Source of the DNA: Shewanella pneumatophori
GTDB lineage: Bacteria > Pseudomonadota > Gammaproteobacteria > Enterobacterales > Shewanellaceae
DNA: 64,000 nucleotides
Assembly: GCF_023283895.1 (NCBI RefSeq)
Contig: NZ_JAKILB010000003.1
Coordinates: forward strand, 310,001-374,000
Reading direction: 5' to 3'
Positions 16,782 to 25,421 of the stretch are shown one piece after another; positions within the stretch are counted from its first letter, which is position 1, and each line of letters opens with the position of its first letter. A program made the translations under genes and the position numbers. The notes beneath the pieces were generated by a model. That model saw only the letters and a program-made list of their open reading frames with translations. It was not told the origin of the DNA and did no database searches.

Positions 16782-17540
16782 TTAATAAGGCTTTAATTGC
16801 TGTTTAGTTGCGTTGCGCCACTCACCCGACTCATTACTTACTAATAAGGCAAATTGATGCTGGGTATACACGGCTTTGATTTGACCAGTTAAGCTAATCT
16901 GTTCATCGTGATTTAAAATTTCACCCGTTGTCGAAATCGCTGCTTGTAGGCCGGTTTGTTTAAGCATCTGTGCCACGCTCGGTTGCACAACTGCCGATTC
17001 ATCATGATCTTCGCCTAAGGTTAATTGCCCTTTCACACGGCCATCTTGACCACTTAAACGTAAACCTAAGCCAGCTAAAGAGCCAATAATGCCCTGACCT
17101 GTGCCACCATGCTCTGACAAATCCACGCCTAGTTCTGCCGCCAATTGATAAGCTTGCTCTTTGGTTTTCACTTCAACTTTTGACTGCTTACCAAACGCGA
17201 TTAACTGGCCGATATTGTAGTCAGACTCTAAGTCCAAAATCGCCAACCCGGGATCGGCCGCCGCCGCAGATTCTTGTTTTAAATGCGCGATACAAATGGC
17301 TTTGATCTCAGCAAAATCGAAGTCGGTTTCAACTTGAAAACACATGGCACTGTTGTGCGATGTATACGGAATATCTGGGTGTACAAATAACTGATGGCGA
17401 GTAACAAATCGCGTTATTGCTGGCCGTGCGTCTTGTGGCACTCGTGGTGCCAGTTTAGCTGCAATCTCTTCAGCAATTTCGCCAGTACCTTTAGTGCCAA
17501 TATCGTCAGTGTCATCAATGCAGATCAACCAAGCTTTCAT
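16782..17540 (-). CDS. TiaS-N-terminal-like protein of unknown function
   Basis: 252 aa, cytoplasmic. The start, WLICIDDTDDIGTKGTGEIAEEI (DDTD at residues 9-12), and HPDIPYTSHNSAMCF at 54 onward closely resemble the kinase-like N-terminal domain of archaeal TiaS, which agmatinylates tRNA-Ile2 cytidine 34. The zinc and OB parts of TiaS are not evident, though the final 60 residues could form an OB-like fold (ISLTGQIKAVYTQHQFALLV). Bacteria use TilS instead of TiaS, so this is unlikely to be the same reaction; an ATP-dependent step on an imported compound is one possibility (inference). AAGGG lies six bases before the ATG. It follows the ECF genes by 82 bp on the same strand. Confidence 0.65.
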   Translation of the reverse strand: MKAWLICIDDTDDIGTKGTGEIAEEIAAKLAPRVPQDARPAITRFVTRHQLFVHPDIPYTSHNSAMCFQVETDFDFAEIKAICIAHLKQESAAAADPGLAILDLESDYNIGQLIAFGKQSKVEVKTKEQAYQLAAELGVDLSEHGGTGQGIIGSLAGLGLRLSGQDGRVKGQLTLGEDHDESAVVQPSVAQMLKQTGLQAAISTTGEILNHDEQISLTGQIKAVYTQHQFALLVSNESGEWRNATKQQLKPY

Positions 17541-17622
17541 CTAAAACCCTTATTGTTATGTTGTCGTGGCAAGTAACGTGCTCACCGCGCAAATATGTTT
17601 GCGAATCTTGTTTGTTAACCTG

Positions 17623-18159
17623 TTACTCAGGCTTTTTCGGCAATAAATCGTGGGCGTGCAATCGCCGTAATACGGTTGGGATCAACAGCGCTGCCGCCAC
17701 TGCAAATGCACCGCCTTGCACTAAGCTAAGGCCGAACTCTGCTAACGCCACTTGGCCGCTCATACCGACTAATAAGTTGCTCAGTAAGCCCTTGCCTGAC
17801 CAAGCTAAACAGCCAATCAACGCCAAAATAATGCTCTGCCAGCGTAAACTGAATGCACCAGCCATAAACAATAAAGCTAAATCCATTGCCATTGCTGGTA
17901 GGCCAAACTTAAGCAAAATCATTGGTCCGCCTTTGCCAACGCTAAGCATCATGGCAACTAGGCCGGCTAATAAGCCGCAAGCCGTCATCGCACCAACGCG
18001 ATTCACTACGCCGTAGCAAATAAGGTAGAAAAAGGTCATCAAAAACATCGAATGACCACTCAAGCCAAGCTTGAGTCGTAACATACTTTTCAAAACCACC
18101 AGCAAGGTGGCGCAAAAGCCAATAAATAACGCGTCTTGTAAATCGAACGGAGACTTCAT
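17623..18159 (-). CDS. ECF transporter S component-like membrane protein
   Basis: 178 aa from the ATG at 18159 (the frame extends to a TTG at 18183). About six membrane helices, including LGLSGHSMFLMTFFYLICYG and a Gly-rich helix VGKGGPMILLKFGLPAM, consistent with an S (substrate-binding) component. It does not show the features I know for BioY, ThiT, RibU or CbiM, so the substrate is unknown. Its ATG overlaps the T-component stop by four bases (ATGA). Neighbours supply the ATPase, T component and an outer-membrane receptor, so the ligand should be scarce and too large or too dilute for porins. Confidence 0.65.
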   Translation of the reverse strand: MKSPFDLQDALFIGFCATLLVVLKSMLRLKLGLSGHSMFLMTFFYLICYGVVNRVGAMTACGLLAGLVAMMLSVGKGGPMILLKFGLPAMAMDLALLFMAGAFSLRWQSIILALIGCLAWSGKGLLSNLLVGMSGQVALAEFGLSLVQGGAFAVAAALLIPTVLRRLHAHDLLPKKPE

Positions 18160-18827
18160 TCTTCCTCTCTTTTTGCTGGCCAATGTGTTGGTTTACTCAC
18201 ACTGCCGAAATGGCGCAGTTTGGCTGCTTTTGCCATCTGCTTTGATAACTTAAGTAATTGAATTAACACTGGCAGCACAACGCAATAAATGAGCTCTGGC
18301 CAGTTTTTAGGATTACGCAATGCTTTAGGGGTGATGTTGGCGCCCCGTAAGCATTGAATGGCATAAATTTCTTTGGTTTCTTGCAGCATGTACGGCAACA
18401 ATCCAATAGAGGCGGCAATAACAAATGCCCACTTGGCGGGCAAACCCCAGCTGAGCACTTCGCCAATTCTTTCAGGCTTTTGCGTCGCAGATAACCACCA
18501 GCCAGGCAGTAAGGCTAAGAACACCCGCAATACAACTATCACGCCTTCGAGCATCTGCCCTTCACCGTGGATCAGGTAATAAAGCGGCAAGGTTAGCGCC
18601 AGTTGCGCGACACCTAAGCGCAGTAACGCTGAGATTTTGTTTTTCAGATACACGCCGTGAATAACCAGCAAGGCATCAACCAAGATCAGCCAGCCTAGCG
18701 CGCTATTGGGCAAGAAAAATGCACCACTCGATAGCACTAAGCTCAGCAGCAGCGCAAAGGCGCAATATTGGGTGGCACTAATACGAAATACCGCCACTTT
18801 GTTTGCTTTACGCCCGTTAACCAACAT
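18156..18827 (-). CDS. ECF transporter T component
   Basis: 223 aa, CbiQ/EcfT family. About five hydrophobic helices in the first 140 residues precede a cytoplasmic helical region. The first coupling motif is AIQCLRGAN near residue 165 and the second is the variant AAKLRHFG near 205-212; such A-R-G motifs dock into the ATPases. It overlaps the ATPase gene by 11 bp and the S-component gene by 4 bp, so the three are translated as one block. Transduces ATP hydrolysis to movement of the S component. Confidence 0.8.
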   Translation of the reverse strand: MLVNGRKANKVAVFRISATQYCAFALLLSLVLSSGAFFLPNSALGWLILVDALLVIHGVYLKNKISALLRLGVAQLALTLPLYYLIHGEGQMLEGVIVVLRVFLALLPGWWLSATQKPERIGEVLSWGLPAKWAFVIAASIGLLPYMLQETKEIYAIQCLRGANITPKALRNPKNWPELIYCVVLPVLIQLLKLSKQMAKAAKLRHFGSVSKPTHWPAKREEE

Positions 18828-20178
18828 TTGCTTGCTCTGTTATTTGTGCGCCATCACCTAGGTGACCATTTTCAATGAACCAGTAACGGTCAACAGCTAG
18901 AAATGGCAAGCCACGATGGCTCGTCAGTAAGATGCCACAGCCTTGCGCACTCAATTGCAGTAGAATTTGCACCACTTTGGCCACATGATATTTGTCTAAC
19001 CCCGCAAAAGGATCATCGAGTAATAACAGCTTTGGCTGCAAACAAACCAGTGAAGCCAAAGCAATAATATGCTGCTGGCCATAAGACAGCTTGTGCGGAG
19101 AGCTATCGGCAAGTTTCAGCAAATCAAGTTCAGTGAGGATCTGCTCTGCTCGCGCCAGCGGTAATTTGAAACGCTTTAAACTAAATTGCAGCTCAGTTAA
19201 TACGGTTTGCTCGAATAGCTGTCGATTAGGTCGCTGCATTAACAAGCCTAAGTCACTGCCATAAATCCCTAGTTGTGGGCGTTTTGCCATTACTGTTATC
19301 GGCAAATTAGTAATGTTGGCTTGAATGCCAGCTAAAGTTTTCAATAGGCTACTTTTACCGGCGCCGTTGTCGCCTACTAGGGCTACAATCTCACCACGGT
19401 GAAGCGATAACTCTTGCTCGCATTCAAACAGTGGTTCTTGGTCGATAAAACGAAATTGATGCGGCGCGATATTAACTAGGCATTCGCGATGACGAGGCTT
19501 ACTACTCGGTCTGATATTAACCAGATCCGCGGTCTGGGCTTGTTGACGCTGACCAGCTCTAAGCTTGCCGCCTTCAAGTAACCAGAGATAATCAACTAAA
19601 TCAGCGAAAGCACTTGGGTTATGCTCAACCATCACTATCGCCACGCCATCCTCTAGCAAGGCTTTTAATACACCGTTGAGCTCTTTGACACCATTATCAT
19701 CAAGCTGCGCCCACGGCTCATCCAGTAATAACAATGACGGGTTAAACACCAGTTGCGCAGCCATCATTAAACGATATTTCTGCCCGAGAGATAACACCTC
19801 AACAGGTGTATCTAAGCTCGTATATAAACCGACTCGACGTAATGATTGCTGTACTTTTTCCACCATCAAATCAGCAGCAATACCTAGATTTTCTAGTGCA
19901 AACGCAATTTCGGCCCCAACACTTTGGCGTAAAACTTGAGCATTAGGATCTTGCATCACTAAACCAACCAATAATGATGGGGCACGATAAACGTCCCCCT
20001 CATAAGGTCGGCATTGCTCGCCTGCCAATATGTGCAACAAGCTCGATTTACCTGAGCCTGTTGCACCATTAATACAATGGCATTCACCACGATTAATCAC
20101 CAAATTAAGATCGTCCAAGATCTCACTTTGGTGCGATCCATAGCCGAAATGAATCCCTTCTAATGCTATGATTTTCAT
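18817..20178 (-). CDS. ECF transporter ATPase, two fused ABC domains
   Basis: 453 aa containing two ABC ATPase domains in one chain. Domain 1 (about residues 1-215): Walker A GATGSGKSS, signature LSLGQKYRL, Walker B LLLLDEPWAQLD. Domain 2 (about 235-453): Walker A GDNGAGKSS, signature LSYGQQHII, Walker B LLLLDDPFAGLD. In domain 2 the catalytic Glu after Walker B is Asp, suggesting one site may be slow or degenerate. ECF systems need two ATPase domains, supplied here by fusion. A GGAAGAG ribosome site precedes the ATG. It begins 17 bp after the TonB receptor stop. Confidence 0.85.
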   Translation of the reverse strand: MKIIALEGIHFGYGSHQSEILDDLNLVINRGECHCINGATGSGKSSLLHILAGEQCRPYEGDVYRAPSLLVGLVMQDPNAQVLRQSVGAEIAFALENLGIAADLMVEKVQQSLRRVGLYTSLDTPVEVLSLGQKYRLMMAAQLVFNPSLLLLDEPWAQLDDNGVKELNGVLKALLEDGVAIVMVEHNPSAFADLVDYLWLLEGGKLRAGQRQQAQTADLVNIRPSSKPRHRECLVNIAPHQFRFIDQEPLFECEQELSLHRGEIVALVGDNGAGKSSLLKTLAGIQANITNLPITVMAKRPQLGIYGSDLGLLMQRPNRQLFEQTVLTELQFSLKRFKLPLARAEQILTELDLLKLADSSPHKLSYGQQHIIALASLVCLQPKLLLLDDPFAGLDKYHVAKVVQILLQLSAQGCGILLTSHRGLPFLAVDRYWFIENGHLGDGAQITEQANVG

Positions 20179-20195
20179 ACTCTTCCCCGAAAGCC

Positions 20196-22148
20196 CTAAA
20201 GCTGCCAGTTAATACCAACAAACACCTGACGGCCAGCTTGTGGCATAAAGTCGCTTTGATAATAAAGCTCATCAAATAGGTTTGTAGCGCGAACGTATAA
20301 CTCTAAGTTGTCCTGCCAAATCTTCTGGCTCACACTAAGATCTACTAAGGTGTAATTATCTAACTCAACACCTTTCCCATTCACTTGATCAATTACGCGT
20401 TCAGCATTTAAACGTGTCGTTAAACCAAACGAGAGGTCATAGCTGGCTTGCAGACGCAAGTTGTGCGCAGGACGGTACTGCAGACGCTCATTGGTAGCAC
20501 GGTCTTCGGTATCGATGTAGCTATAGGCAAACGTTAATCCTAGGCTGTCGAAATAACGATTCGTCATCTGCAAATCAACACCCATAAAGCGATAATCACC
20601 AATGTTTTGCTCTTGGTTGTTATCATCTTTAGCGATGTAATCATTAGCATCAGTAATATAGCTGCTGATATCTAATTGAGTGTCGAAAGGTAGAGATTGC
20701 TGTAGGCCTAGTTCGAACTGGTTAGCAATTTCTGCTTTTAGATTTACGTTACCGCTGTTAGGCGCGTATAGATCGCTAATTGATGGGTAGCGAACTTTAC
20801 GAGCTAAACCGGTATGAATTCGGCTTGAGTCTGTAACTTGATAAAATGCCGATGCTTGAGCTGAGAAGTCTGTTTCGCTATTAACATCAAGATCGTAATT
20901 ATGTACCGCAGCACCTATGCTGTAGCCATAAGTACCGTCATCTTGAAATTGGTATTCAGCAGCACCGGTATAGACCATCAAACTTTCATCGATATCGCCA
21001 GAGCCGCCTTGACCGCCGCCAGTACCACCACCGCTACCATTGCCTCTTACTAGGCTACGTAATGAAGTGGTATGCGATGACCAATCTTGTTTTTCAACAA
21101 TGGCTGACGTAGTTAATACCGCGCCATAATCAAATTCACTAATGAATTGAATATTGGTACCACTAACTTTAGAAGAACTTTCAACAATGCTATTTAGGTT
21201 GTTCAGTCTATGGTTATAGAAGTTTTCCACCATATCGGTTTGGTTGTAGTAAACAAAACCACGAACAACATATTTTTCGCTGATTTCATGAGCCGCGCCA
21301 AGCTGCATGCTTTGCTCATTAAAATCTTCAACTCTTGAAGGTGTTTTCTTACGGTCAACAGTCGGCGATTTACCCCACACGCCATCGCGCTGAGTGTAGT
21401 TAGCCATTAACTTAGTTGAATCGTTGATGAAGTAACTGCCTTGGGCGTAATAGTTGGTTAACTTTCTGTCAGAGTTAAAACGAATGTCACCAACTTGATT
21501 GCGAGTATCTTCAAAATCATCAGGCATTGGCGTGCCATCAGTCTCTTGATGAGTCACACTCATAATACCTTGCCAGTTATCACCCGAGCCTGCTGCACTG
21601 ATATCAGCATTTAAGGTATTGTCAGGTGCCGATTCAACTTTACCCGACAACGAAGGTGATGCATCACCTTGTTTAGTAATGATGTTAATTACGCCCGCAC
21701 TACCGCCTGGTCCGTAAAGCACAGAAGTAGGACCAACTGAAACGTCAACACGTGCAATTTGGTTTGTAGGGATAACACTTGGGTCAAACTGACCGTCTTC
21801 AGTGCTGCTTGCTGGCACACCGTTAATTAAGAAAGTAATATGGCGTGTTTTTAGGCCGCGGATATCCACGCGAGGAGTAGAGTCACCACCTACGCGCACA
21901 TAAATGCCAGGTACGTTTTCCAGCACTTGATCTAAGCTTTGTGCACCAGAAGCCTTAATTTCTTCCGCGTCTACGCTCCAATGGGTCGTCGCCGCTTCAG
22001 TTACCGAAGCGCGCTCACCGTGCACTACAATAACGTCGGTTACATCAAGAATTGGGTCTCTTTCAATTTCATCAGCCTGAACTTGATAAGCCAAGCTCAT
22101 AGCTAGCGCTAAGCTAGACACTCTCAGCACTTTTTGTTGTTTTTTCAT
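20196..22148 (-). CDS. TonB-dependent outer-membrane receptor of the ECF cluster
   Basis: 650 aa, BtuB-like in size. Signal peptide ending at VQA, TonB box region DVIVVHG, plug with LDQVLENVPGIYV and VDIRGLKTRHITFLINGVP near residue 100, then a beta barrel ending in WQL. An extracellular loop near residues 367-383 carries a Gly/Ser tract (GSGGGTGGGQGGSG). It is the first gene of the unit with the ECF genes, so its ligand is probably handed to that transporter. No Cbl-box or cobalamin riboswitch was seen upstream, which argues weakly against B12. No Fur box was noted either. Confidence 0.85.
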   Translation of the reverse strand: MKKQQKVLRVSSLALAMSLAYQVQADEIERDPILDVTDVIVVHGERASVTEAATTHWSVDAEEIKASGAQSLDQVLENVPGIYVRVGGDSTPRVDIRGLKTRHITFLINGVPASSTEDGQFDPSVIPTNQIARVDVSVGPTSVLYGPGGSAGVINIITKQGDASPSLSGKVESAPDNTLNADISAAGSGDNWQGIMSVTHQETDGTPMPDDFEDTRNQVGDIRFNSDRKLTNYYAQGSYFINDSTKLMANYTQRDGVWGKSPTVDRKKTPSRVEDFNEQSMQLGAAHEISEKYVVRGFVYYNQTDMVENFYNHRLNNLNSIVESSSKVSGTNIQFISEFDYGAVLTTSAIVEKQDWSSHTTSLRSLVRGNGSGGGTGGGQGGSGDIDESLMVYTGAAEYQFQDDGTYGYSIGAAVHNYDLDVNSETDFSAQASAFYQVTDSSRIHTGLARKVRYPSISDLYAPNSGNVNLKAEIANQFELGLQQSLPFDTQLDISSYITDANDYIAKDDNNQEQNIGDYRFMGVDLQMTNRYFDSLGLTFAYSYIDTEDRATNERLQYRPAHNLRLQASYDLSFGLTTRLNAERVIDQVNGKGVELDNYTLVDLSVSQKIWQDNLELYVRATNLFDELYYQSDFMPQAGRQVFVGINWQL

Positions 22149-22475
22149 CTAGTTTCATCATCCTAACGACTTATTTCGCGCTATTTTTAAAGAGCACGGG
22201 TTATCGCTCAAGCAAATAAAACCATAAAACAAACCTAGATCGACTAATTTGGATAATAGGAAAGGCCACCAACAGCAACAAAGGTCAATTTGACCCACCG
22301 CGCACAACTAAAGGACAAAACGGGACATCTAAATCACACCCTTTAAAAGCAAGCTAAGCTTTGATGACACAGAAAAAATAAACCTAACGACAGAAGTACC
22401 ATAGGCGACAATAGCCAACAACAAAGCCATGTTGTGATTTACTCAGGGAGAGCTCACATAGGTAGAGTGATCAAC

Positions 22476-22504
22476 TTGACACTGTATGTTATGGCTATTA
22501 CTTT
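22476..22504 (+). promoter_or_regulatory. Candidate menF promoter
   Basis: TTGACA at 22476-22481 and TACTTT at 22499-22504 with a 17-bp spacer. The transcript would carry a near-palindrome (CTTTGTGGTAA to TTACCAAAG, 22500-22530) in its leader. The rest of the 22149-22600 gap shows nothing clear. Confidence 0.5.
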
Positions 22505-22600
22505 GTGGTAAAGATTCTTATTACCAAAGTGCGATGGGTTTATCCTAGCTAGAGGTCGCTCCTCTAAGCAAACCCTAATGATATTTGTTTGGAGTACTTA

Positions 22601-23959
22601 TTGACCATCCCCATGCTGCCTCAAGCTATTAAGTCCTTAACCGACAAAATCAAATCATTTACGCTTCAACCTAACAGTGATCCAATAGTCCAGCTGTCTG
22701 TGGCGGTTGCACCTATCCCGGTTATTGCTTGGTTAGCCGCACAAACTACTTATCCAAGAGTGTATTGGAAAGGTCGTGATACCGAAGAAGAGGTAGCCGC
22801 TATTGGCTGCTGCAAAGACTTCTTCTTTGGTGATGATGTTGACGACATAGCACTATCGCTTGAGTACCAAAAACAACGTTCACTGACCAGTAATCAAGAT
22901 ATTCGTTACTATGGTGGCGTAGCATTCGATCGTCGCAATGAAAGCTGGCAAGACTTTGGTAAAGCACACTTTGTGCTACCTAGAGTAGAACTGCGCCGCA
23001 GCGGTAATGAGTTCAAACTACTAGTAAACCTAAACTTTAGCGAGAATGAGTTCAGCACTGAAATCGACAATGCTTTGCAGTCACTGCAAGTACTCGACGC
23101 CCCTAAGCCATTAACTCCTCCAAACAAGGTGGCATTAATGGGCCGCAGTGACCGACCAGATCGCTACCGCTGGGACGAGTTAGTTAATCGGGTGACTCAT
23201 CCAAAATTTATTGAAGACACACCAAAAGTGGTGCTTTCACGGGTGACTCAGCTTGAGATCAATGAAGAAGTCGATCCATGGACACTTCTTGCTTGCTGGC
23301 AAGGCCGCAATCCAACTAGCTTTCAGTTTGGTTTTCAATTTAGTCCAGCAAGTGCCTTTATTTCTTGTACGCCAGAGCGCTTATACCGTCGCCGTCAACG
23401 CGAATTGTTTACCGAAGCGTTAGCTGGCACCACTGTGCGTGGGCTTAATCAAGAAGAAGATAAAGCTCTTGCTCAAGAACTATTAGATGACACCAAAAAT
23501 AGTCACGAGAACCAACTAGTACGCCAACACATAGTTAATGTGCTCAACCCACTTAGTAATTATGTTGGCGCCGAAGAAACACCGACCGTGTTTAAACTCA
23601 GCCATATCCAGCATTTACATCGCTCAATCCGCGCCGAGTTAAAGCCAGGGGTGAATGACTTTCAGCTGATCCAAGCGCTGCATCCAACTCCAGCGGTAGG
23701 CGGCTTGCCAAAAGAGTCGGCAATGAACTTTATTCGTCAACAAGAAGGCTATGTGCGCGGCTGGTACGCTGGCGCTTGCGGTTACTTCAATAAGTACGAA
23801 AGTGAATTTGCAGTGGCTATCCGCAGCGCCTTAATTGAACCTGGGCGTATTAACCTCTATGCCGGCGCAGGTATTGTTGCAGGCTCAGAGGCTGACAAAG
23901 AGTGGACTGAGCTTGAAAACAAACTCAGAACTATTTTGTCGATTCTAACCGAGCTATAA
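22601..23959 (+). CDS. menF: Menaquinone-specific isochorismate synthase
   Basis: About 452 aa from a TTG at 22601, chosen because GGAG lies six bases upstream; the ATG at 22613 has no such site. Belongs to the chorismate-binding family and converts chorismate to isochorismate for menaquinone. The C-terminal catalytic region is intact: SPERLYRRRQRELFTEALAGT near residue 255, LLDDTKNSHENQLV near 290, HLHRSIRAEL near 330, LHPTPAVGGLPKE near 355 and GWYAGACGYF near 387. The N-terminal 120 residues are more variable. Menaquinone is needed for the anaerobic respiration implied by formate dehydrogenase. Confidence 0.9.
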   Translation: MTIPMLPQAIKSLTDKIKSFTLQPNSDPIVQLSVAVAPIPVIAWLAAQTTYPRVYWKGRDTEEEVAAIGCCKDFFFGDDVDDIALSLEYQKQRSLTSNQDIRYYGGVAFDRRNESWQDFGKAHFVLPRVELRRSGNEFKLLVNLNFSENEFSTEIDNALQSLQVLDAPKPLTPPNKVALMGRSDRPDRYRWDELVNRVTHPKFIEDTPKVVLSRVTQLEINEEVDPWTLLACWQGRNPTSFQFGFQFSPASAFISCTPERLYRRRQRELFTEALAGTTVRGLNQEEDKALAQELLDDTKNSHENQLVRQHIVNVLNPLSNYVGAEETPTVFKLSHIQHLHRSIRAELKPGVNDFQLIQALHPTPAVGGLPKESAMNFIRQQEGYVRGWYAGACGYFNKYESEFAVAIRSALIEPGRINLYAGAGIVAGSEADKEWTELENKLRTILSILTEL

Positions 23960-24136
23960 ATAACTAAATCAAAAGATTAACCTAAGTCTTTAGCACCTGT
24001 GGTGGCTTAACAGCATAAGTCGCCACAATTTATCCTTGCTCAATTAAAAAACTGCTCTATAATTTGCCGCCCCCAAGCTTGGGGACAACCACTGTTTATT
24101 AACCAAAATTGTAAAATTATAGCGCTAGACGTTATT

Positions 24137-24173
24137 GCGGGTTCCCTAACCCCGCCCGATTTAACTAAAAAGG
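24137..24173 (+). promoter_or_regulatory. Probable preQ1-I riboswitch
   Basis: Stem GCGGG (24137-24141) pairs with CCCGC (24151-24155) around a TTCCCTAAC loop, followed by an A-rich tail ending TTAACTAAAAAGG that merges with the ribosome site seven bases before yhhQ. The order (stem, pyrimidine loop with TAACC, A-rich tail containing the ribosome site) matches small preQ1-I aptamers such as that of Thermoanaerobacter. The regulated gene transports queuosine precursors, which fits. Translation control is inferred. Confidence 0.65.
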
Positions 24174-24180
24174 CCACAAG

Positions 24181-24840
24181 ATGTTGATGTTATCCCCTGC
24201 ACAGCTTCGCCGTGCATTGCTGCTATTAGCCAGCTTTCATATTGCTATTATTTGTGCCAGCAACTACCTAGTACAACTTCCATTTTTAATATTCGGCTTC
24301 CATACCACTTGGGGCGCATTTAGCTTTCCATTTGTTTATCTAGCTACCGATCTCACTGTACGTATATTTGGCCAACAAGCCGCGAGAAAAATCATCTTTC
24401 TAGCCATGCTGCCAGCGTTAGTGATCTCCTATTTAATGGGCGTTATTTTCCACCAAGGTAGTTTCCAAGGTGCTGAAGCGCTGCTGGAATTTAATAGCTT
24501 TGTATTTAGAATTGCATTCGCCAGTTTTGCCGCCTACCTTGTCGGCCAGTTGATGGATATTTTTGTGTTTGCCAAGCTAAGAGAGACTAAATCTTGGTGG
24601 GTGGCACCATCAGCGTCAACAATAGTCGGCAACCTAATCGATACTATCGTGTTCTTTGGCCTAGCTTTCTACGCCTCTACTGATGAGTTTATGGCAGTAC
24701 ACTGGCCTGAAATCGCCGCGGTGGATTACGGATTTAAACTGATCGTCAGTTTAGGCTTATTCTTGCCTGCTTATGGTCTGTTACTAAAGTTCTTACAAGA
24801 TAAGATCTTACAGGATTCTGCTCACAAAAGCGCCGTCTGA
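24181..24840 (+). CDS. yhhQ: Queuosine precursor transporter YhhQ
   Basis: 219 aa with six predicted membrane helices, COG1738 family. Diagnostic parts: ASNYLVQLPF near residue 27, FPFVYLATDLTVRIFGQQAARK near 49-70, and STIVGNLIDTIVFFGLAFYAS near 141-161. The family imports preQ0/preQ1 (7-cyano- or 7-aminomethyl-7-deazaguanine) for queuosine in tRNA. The leader carries a probable preQ1 riboswitch overlapping the ribosome site, consistent with feedback by the transported compound. Confidence 0.9.
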   Translation: MLMLSPAQLRRALLLLASFHIAIICASNYLVQLPFLIFGFHTTWGAFSFPFVYLATDLTVRIFGQQAARKIIFLAMLPALVISYLMGVIFHQGSFQGAEALLEFNSFVFRIAFASFAAYLVGQLMDIFVFAKLRETKSWWVAPSASTIVGNLIDTIVFFGLAFYASTDEFMAVHWPEIAAVDYGFKLIVSLGLFLPAYGLLLKFLQDKILQDSAHKSAV

Positions 24841-24853
24841 TAATAGTTAGCGC

Positions 24854-24943
24854 TTAACAACAACTGGACAGACCTGTTATAATTTCGCCAATTCGTTCAC
24901 CTTTCAGCCAATGGTTTGGCTGTATCAGCAAGGTGAACTGGCG
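24854..24943 (+). promoter_or_regulatory. Promoter and 5' leader hairpin of acetyltransferase gene
   Basis: TTAACA (24854-24859) and TATAAT (24878-24883) are spaced 18 bp. Transcription would begin at about 24889, inside or just before a long hairpin at 24886-24943: CGCCA with TGGCG, GTTCACCTT with AAGGTGAAC, and an inner CAGCCAA with TTGGCTG. About 19 bases separate the hairpin from the start codon. Confidence 0.6.
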
Positions 24944-24962
24944 AAGTTATTGAGAGTGATAC

Positions 24963-25421
24963 ATGTACACCATCGAAATTGAAGCTGTAACTGAGTTTAC
25001 GCCAGCAGTGCTTGAGCTTATCCAAACTGTTTACAGCGTTATCCCTGAATTTGAAAACGGCTATGCTAGCCAAGAGATCAGCCAGCGTTTACTTGCAGGC
25101 CCAGCGTTATTGCTTATCGCTAAGGTTGAAAGCGAGATCGCAGGCTTTAAGCTTGGTTACCAAACTGAAGATAACGTGTTCTATAGCTGGTTAGGTGGTG
25201 TAGCACCGGATTTCCGTGGTCTTGGCCTAGCAAAGAGCTTACTTGAATACCAAGAAAAGTGGGCAAAAGAGCAAGGTTATCAGCGTATAGACGTTAAAAC
25301 TCGCAACTGCTTCCCTGCAATGCTAAATATGCTTATTAGCAGCCAATACCAGATCACCGCTATGGTTAGCGACGCTCAAAACCACAGCCAGAACAAGCTG
25401 CATTTACAAAAGCATGTTTAA
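24963..25421 (+). CDS. GNAT family N-acetyltransferase
   Basis: 152 aa. GNAT fold with the acetyl-CoA pyrophosphate-binding motif in WLGGVAPDFRGLGLAKSLLEYQEKWA near residues 78-103, where RGLGLA corresponds to the R-x-x-G-x-A signature. The acceptor substrate is unknown. Preceded by its own promoter and a strong leader hairpin, so it is a separate unit from yhhQ. Its stop codon abuts the terminal repeat of a MITE-like element. Confidence 0.85.
   Translation: MYTIEIEAVTEFTPAVLELIQTVYSVIPEFENGYASQEISQRLLAGPALLLIAKVESEIAGFKLGYQTEDNVFYSWLGGVAPDFRGLGLAKSLLEYQEKWAKEQGYQRIDVKTRNCFPAMLNMLISSQYQITAMVSDAQNHSQNKLHLQKHV

Noticed and set aside
16782..17540. True TiaS (tRNA-Ile2 agmatinylcytidine synthetase)
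   Set aside because: Only the N-terminal signature is visible, the protein is much shorter than archaeal TiaS, and bacteria use TilS for this modification.
22149..22600. Cobalamin riboswitch or Fur box upstream of the TonB receptor at 20196
   Set aside because: No Cbl-box-like or Fur-like sequence could be seen in this gap, so the receptor was not named BtuB or a siderophore receptor.
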